Shown: piece after piece, positions 6,599 through 9,205 of the stretch | How positions within the stretch are numbered: position 1 is the first letter of the stretch | Layout of the letters: the number at the start of each line of letters is the position of its first letter | Assembly (NCBI GenBank): GCA_027296185.1 | Contig: JAPUJL010000226.1 | Coordinates: 1 to 9,205 of the forward strand | Length of the DNA stretch: 9,205 nucleotides | Direction of reading: 5' to 3' | Source of the DNA: SAR324 cluster bacterium | Lineage (GTDB): Bacteria; SAR324; JACQKK01 | Made by a program: the position numbers and the translations under genes | The notes under the pieces: generated by a model | Database searches by the model: none | What the model saw: the letters and a program-made list of their open reading frames with translations, nothing else | What the model was told of the DNA's origin: nothing

Positions 6599-6626
6599 AT
6601 TCTAGTCCATAATCGGCGGATGGCAA
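6599..6626 (-). promoter_or_regulatory. Putative sigma70-type promoter for the LETM1-like gene
   Basis: On the minus strand TTGCCA (6626-6621, five of six to TTGACA) is followed after 16 bases by TAGAAT (6604-6599, five of six to TATAAT). Transcription would start near 6592, leaving a leader of about 65 bases before the start at 6527. Its place supports a start near 6527 rather than one further upstream. Confidence 0.55.
6608..6613 (+). promoter_or_regulatory. Possible -10 element for folC
   Basis: CATAAT matches the -10 consensus at five of six bases and lies about 75 bases before the chosen folC start. There is no acceptable -35 box at the right distance, so this is a weak call. It overlaps the spacer of the opposite-strand promoter, so the two would compete for polymerase. 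Confidence 0.25.
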
Positions 6627-6688
6627 TGGGGGCCCCTCCCGCCGGCTCTTCGGCCGCCCGGCCCCTCCTCCCCCAGACGACCCGCACC

Positions 6689-8095
6689 ATGCCCCGATCC
6701 GAGCCCGACCCCTACCGCCTGCAATTGGAGCGGCTCGAGGCGTGGGCCCGCTACGAGCCCCGCCCCCACAGCCGAAGCGCGGAGAAGCTGGCGCCGCTGC
6801 GCGCATTGCTGGAGCGGCTGGGGCAACCGCAGCGCGGCGGCCGGGTGGTGCACATCGCCGGCACCAACGGCAAGGGCACGGTGGCGGAAATGCTCAACCG
6901 GCTGCTGCTGGCGCGGGGGCTCTCGACCGGGCTGTACACGTCACCCCATCTGGTGGACATTCGCGAGCGCATCCGCATCGGCGGCGCCCTGATCTCCCGG
7001 GATGCCTTCACCCGCGGCACGGCGGCGGTGCTGGACGAGGCGATGCGCATGCCGGAGCGGGAGGGGTTGTCCTATTTCGACCTGCTCACGGCGATCGGGT
7101 TCGTGGCCTTCCGCGGGGCGGGCACCGAGTGGCGGGTTTTGGAAACGGGTCTGGGCGGAACCGCCGATGCCACCAACGTTTCGGATAAGGATCTGTGCGT
7201 GCTCACGCCGATCGGCCACGACCACGCCGAAGTCCTGGGCGAGGAACTGAAGGCGATCGCGCGGCAGAAGATGGGCATCGTCTCCCCGGGCACTCCCGCC
7301 GTGCTCGGCAAACAACCGGAGGAGTTGGCGGATTGGATGGCCGGCGAGCTGGAACGGCAGGCATCCCGGGCAATCCAGGGCGCGGGCATCGCAATCGTCA
7401 TCGCCGGCGACGACCCGGAAGCGGTGCGCTTGCGATGGCCCGGCGGGCCGGAAGTGGTGGTGCCGCTGCCGCGCTTTCTACAGACCGGGCCGCGGCTCGA
7501 TGGGGCGGCCACTGCCCTGACCGCGCTGGACACCCTGTTCGGAACGCCCACTGGCCCAGCGGAGGCCGCCGCCCGTGCCCGCACCGCTTTGGAGACGCCG
7601 CTCCCCGGGCGGCTGCAAGTTCTGGAAAACGTGGCGCTCGCCTCTCCGCCAGAAACGGCGTTCGAGCGGCTGGTGCTGGACGGAGCGCACAATCCGGAGG
7701 CCCTGGAAGCACTCGCCCGGCATCTCGCCCGCTGGAAAATCTCCGGTTACACGCTGCTGTTTGCCATGCTGCGGGACAAAATGGTAGACCGAGCCGCCGA
7801 GCCGCTGCGCAGCATCCTGGCAGGCGCGGAACGGATCGTGGGCGTGGCCCTACCGTTCTCGCGCGCTCCCCGCCCGGCCGAATTGCAGGCCTACCTCGAG
7901 GCGCTCAGGCCACCCGGGGGCGCCGGCCCGGTGCCGGTGGCGCCGCCCGCCGAGGCCCTCGCGATGGCCGCGGGGGAACCGGAGCGGCCCGTGGTCGCGG
8001 CCGGCTCGCTGTGGATGATCGGCGAGTTGATGCGGCTGTTGGTGCTGCCACCCGTGGCGCCGGAACCCGGCGGGGCCGCGCCTGCTCCGCAGTAG
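6689..8095 (+). CDS. folC: Folylpolyglutamate synthase / dihydrofolate synthase (Mur ligase superfamily)
   Basis: FolC adds glutamate to dihydropteroate and/or to reduced folates using ATP; it is cytosolic. Seen in the 468-residue protein: P-loop GTNGKGT (58-64), SPHLVDIRERI (85-95), SYFDLLTAIGFVAF (128-141), ETGLGGTADATN (152-163), GHDHAEVLG (176-184), ARQKMGI (191-197) whose K194 is at the carbamylated lysine site, and the C-terminal LDGAHNP (330-336) and GSLWMIGE (439-446). The family's GGRLDATN reads GGTADATN here. Length is slightly above the usual 420-440, from a Pro/Ala/Gly-rich tail (about 408-468). Whether it has one or both activities cannot be told. The ATG at 6689 is preferred because homology begins just after it and the opposite promoter occupies 6599-6626; ATG 6620 in the same frame would add 23 Pro/Ala-rich residues. 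Neither has a good Shine-Dalgarno. It is followed 46 bases on by the epoxide hydrolase gene. Confidence 0.93.
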   Translation: MPRSEPDPYRLQLERLEAWARYEPRPHSRSAEKLAPLRALLERLGQPQRGGRVVHIAGTNGKGTVAEMLNRLLLARGLSTGLYTSPHLVDIRERIRIGGALISRDAFTRGTAAVLDEAMRMPEREGLSYFDLLTAIGFVAFRGAGTEWRVLETGLGGTADATNVSDKDLCVLTPIGHDHAEVLGEELKAIARQKMGIVSPGTPAVLGKQPEELADWMAGELERQASRAIQGAGIAIVIAGDDPEAVRLRWPGGPEVVVPLPRFLQTGPRLDGAATALTALDTLFGTPTGPAEAAARARTALETPLPGRLQVLENVALASPPETAFERLVLDGAHNPEALEALARHLARWKISGYTLLFAMLRDKMVDRAAEPLRSILAGAERIVGVALPFSRAPRPAELQAYLEALRPPGGAGPVPVAPPAEALAMAAGEPERPVVAAGSLWMIGELMRLLVLPPVAPEPGGAAPAPQ

Positions 8096-8141
8096 CGCGC
8101 CCCGCTATTCCCCAACCGCACTCCTATCCAAACGGAGCCCG

Positions 8142-9205
8142 ATGACCCGTCCCTTCCGCATCGACGTGCCCGAATCCGACCTGGACGACCTGCGCGGCCG
8201 TCTGGCCCGCACCCGCTGGCCGACCGCCTCGCCGCTGGAGCCCTGGGCCCAGGGCACCGATCTGGACTACCTTCGCGAGTTGGTGGATTACTGGCGGGAG
8301 GAATTCGACTGGCGGCGGCAGGAAGCGTTGCTGAACGAATTCTCCCACTTCACCGCGGATGTGGACGGGCAAGCGCTGCACTTCATTCACCAGCGCTCCC
8401 CTCATTCCGAGGCGGTACCGCTGTTGATCGTCCACGGCTGGCCCGGCTCGGTGTTCGAGTTCTACAAGATCGTCCGCCCCCTGACCCACCCCGAGGAACA
8501 CGGCGGTGACGTCCGCGACTCCTTTCACGTCGTGGCGCCCTCGCTGCCCGGCTACGGCTGGTCGGCGGCCCCCACCGCGCCGGGTGCCTCGCCGCGGGCC
8601 TTCGGGCGGATCTTCTCGGCATTGATGGAATCGGAGTTGGGGTATTCCCGCTACGCCCTCCAAGGCGGGGATTGGGGAAGCATCATCGCCTCGTGGATCG
8701 CCTTCGACCGTCCGGAGGCGGTCCTGGGCCTCCATCTCAACATGGCCGGGATGCGGCCCAACACCGATGGCGGCGCGCCGCCGCTCACCGAGGAGGAGCG
8801 GGCCTTCCTGGCCGCGTCGCGCACCATGCGCGGCGAGCGCTTCGCTTATCAAGCGATCCAGGGCACACGGCCCCAATCCCTGGGATACGGCCTCACCGAT
8901 TCGCCCGCGGGGCTGGCGGCTTGGATCGTCGAGAAGTTCCGCGACTGGAGCGATTGCGGCGGCGACATCGAACGGAGTTTCAGCAAGGACGAGCTGCTGA
9001 CGAACATCATGATCTACTGGTGTACCGGCACCATGGCCTCGTCCACCCGGCTCTACTACGAATTCCGCCACAGCGGCGAAGGCCTCCCCCAAGGCCAACG
9101 GGTGGAGACGCCCACCGGCTTCGCCGATTTTCCCGCCGAAATGATCCGCCCGCCCCGCTCCTGGATCGAGCGCGCCTACAACCTCGTGCATTACCGGGAG
9201 ATGCC
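8142..9205 (+). CDS. EHN-family epoxide hydrolase (alpha/beta hydrolase), cut by the right edge
   Basis: From ATG 8142, 354 codons stay open to the window end. The first about 110 residues are the epoxide hydrolase N-terminal (EHN) domain: FRIDVPESDLDDLRGRLART (5-24), with the TDLDYLRELVDYWREEFDWR stretch (39-58). The alpha/beta hydrolase core has the oxyanion-hole motif HGWPGS (98-103) and the nucleophile elbow GGDWGS (175-180) with D177. RLYYE (303-307) in the lid carries the likely catalytic tyrosine. The sequence then runs through GFADFPAEMIRPPRSW (326-341), typical of microsomal-type bacterial epoxide hydrolases. The catalytic histidine should lie just past the edge. It opens epoxides to diols by a covalent ester; the substrate is unknown. 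No signal peptide is seen. ACGGAG five bases before the ATG is the clearest Shine-Dalgarno in the window. It is probably co-transcribed with folC. Confidence 0.92.
   Translation, partial: MTRPFRIDVPESDLDDLRGRLARTRWPTASPLEPWAQGTDLDYLRELVDYWREEFDWRRQEALLNEFSHFTADVDGQALHFIHQRSPHSEAVPLLIVHGWPGSVFEFYKIVRPLTHPEEHGGDVRDSFHVVAPSLPGYGWSAAPTAPGASPRAFGRIFSALMESELGYSRYALQGGDWGSIIASWIAFDRPEAVLGLHLNMAGMRPNTDGGAPPLTEEERAFLAASRTMRGERFAYQAIQGTRPQSLGYGLTDSPAGLAAWIVEKFRDWSDCGGDIERSFSKDELLTNIMIYWCTGTMASSTRLYYEFRHSGEGLPQGQRVETPTGFADFPAEMIRPPRSWIERAYNLVHYREM

Noticed and set aside
4680..6605. 641-codon open frame on the plus strand across the PilZ and LETM1-like genes
   Set aside because: It is antisense to two genes with recognisable domains and spans the gap between them; it looks like Q/R/G/H-rich shadow sequence with no motif.
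6545..6688. Longer folC starting at 6545 or 6620
   Set aside because: The extra residues are Pro/Ala/Arg-rich without family similarity and overlap the divergent promoter region; no Shine-Dalgarno supports them.
6528..6806. N-terminal extension of the LETM1-like gene to an ATG at 6806
   Set aside because: It would add 93 G/R/P-rich residues antisense to folC and pass through the gene's own likely promoter.
8124..9191. 355-codon minus-strand frame across the epoxide hydrolase gene
   Set aside because: The plus-strand frame has full EHN and alpha/beta hydrolase motifs; the antisense frame has none.

Overview
This is a GC-rich bacterial window with six protein genes. Four look complete-length and internal, and one at each edge is cut off. 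Coding style (high GC, long spurious open frames antisense to nearly every gene, few strong Shine-Dalgarno sequences) and the protein types fit a high-GC Gram-negative or related environmental bacterium. A membrane-anchored PilZ protein, a proteobacterial-looking PurA and an EHN-type epoxide hydrolase point loosely to Pseudomonadota or a neighbouring phylum. I see no marker gene that fixes the lineage. There are no tRNA, rRNA, CRISPR or transposase genes.

Layout: (1) 1-490, minus: N-terminal part of a GH84-family (O-GlcNAcase/hyaluronidase-like) glycoside hydrolase running off the left edge. (2) 491-734: divergent intergenic region with a good sigma70-type promoter facing purA and a structured leader. 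(3) 735-2036, plus: purA. (4) 2037-2203: a small intergenic space holding a purA terminator, a degenerate 56-bp duplicate of the 3' end of the next gene, and a REP-like repeat. (5) 2204-3718, minus: an AMP-forming acyl-CoA synthetase-like gene with altered catalytic motifs. (6) 3834-4934, minus: a membrane-anchored YcgR-like PilZ protein. (7) 5187-6527, minus: a TerB-like plus LETM1-like protein. (8) 6689-8095, plus: folC. (9) 8142-9205, plus: N-terminal three quarters or more of an EHN-family epoxide hydrolase running off the right edge.

Transcription: the LETM1-like, PilZ and synthetase genes lie in the same direction (minus) with gaps of 252 and 115 bases, and may be partly co-transcribed. 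folC and the epoxide hydrolase gene lie 46 bases apart on the plus strand and look like an operon. purA and the synthetase gene converge, and their 3' ends meet at the duplicated tail.

The window mixes housekeeping metabolism (purine and folate) with accessory functions (c-di-GMP sensing, a LETM1-like protein, acyl activation, epoxide hydrolysis, GlcNAc removal). I find no convincing new multi-gene system. The most interesting signals are the duplicated synthetase tail that now forms the purA terminator, the synthetase lacking two textbook catalytic signatures, and the bacterial LETM1-like gene upstream of a PilZ gene.
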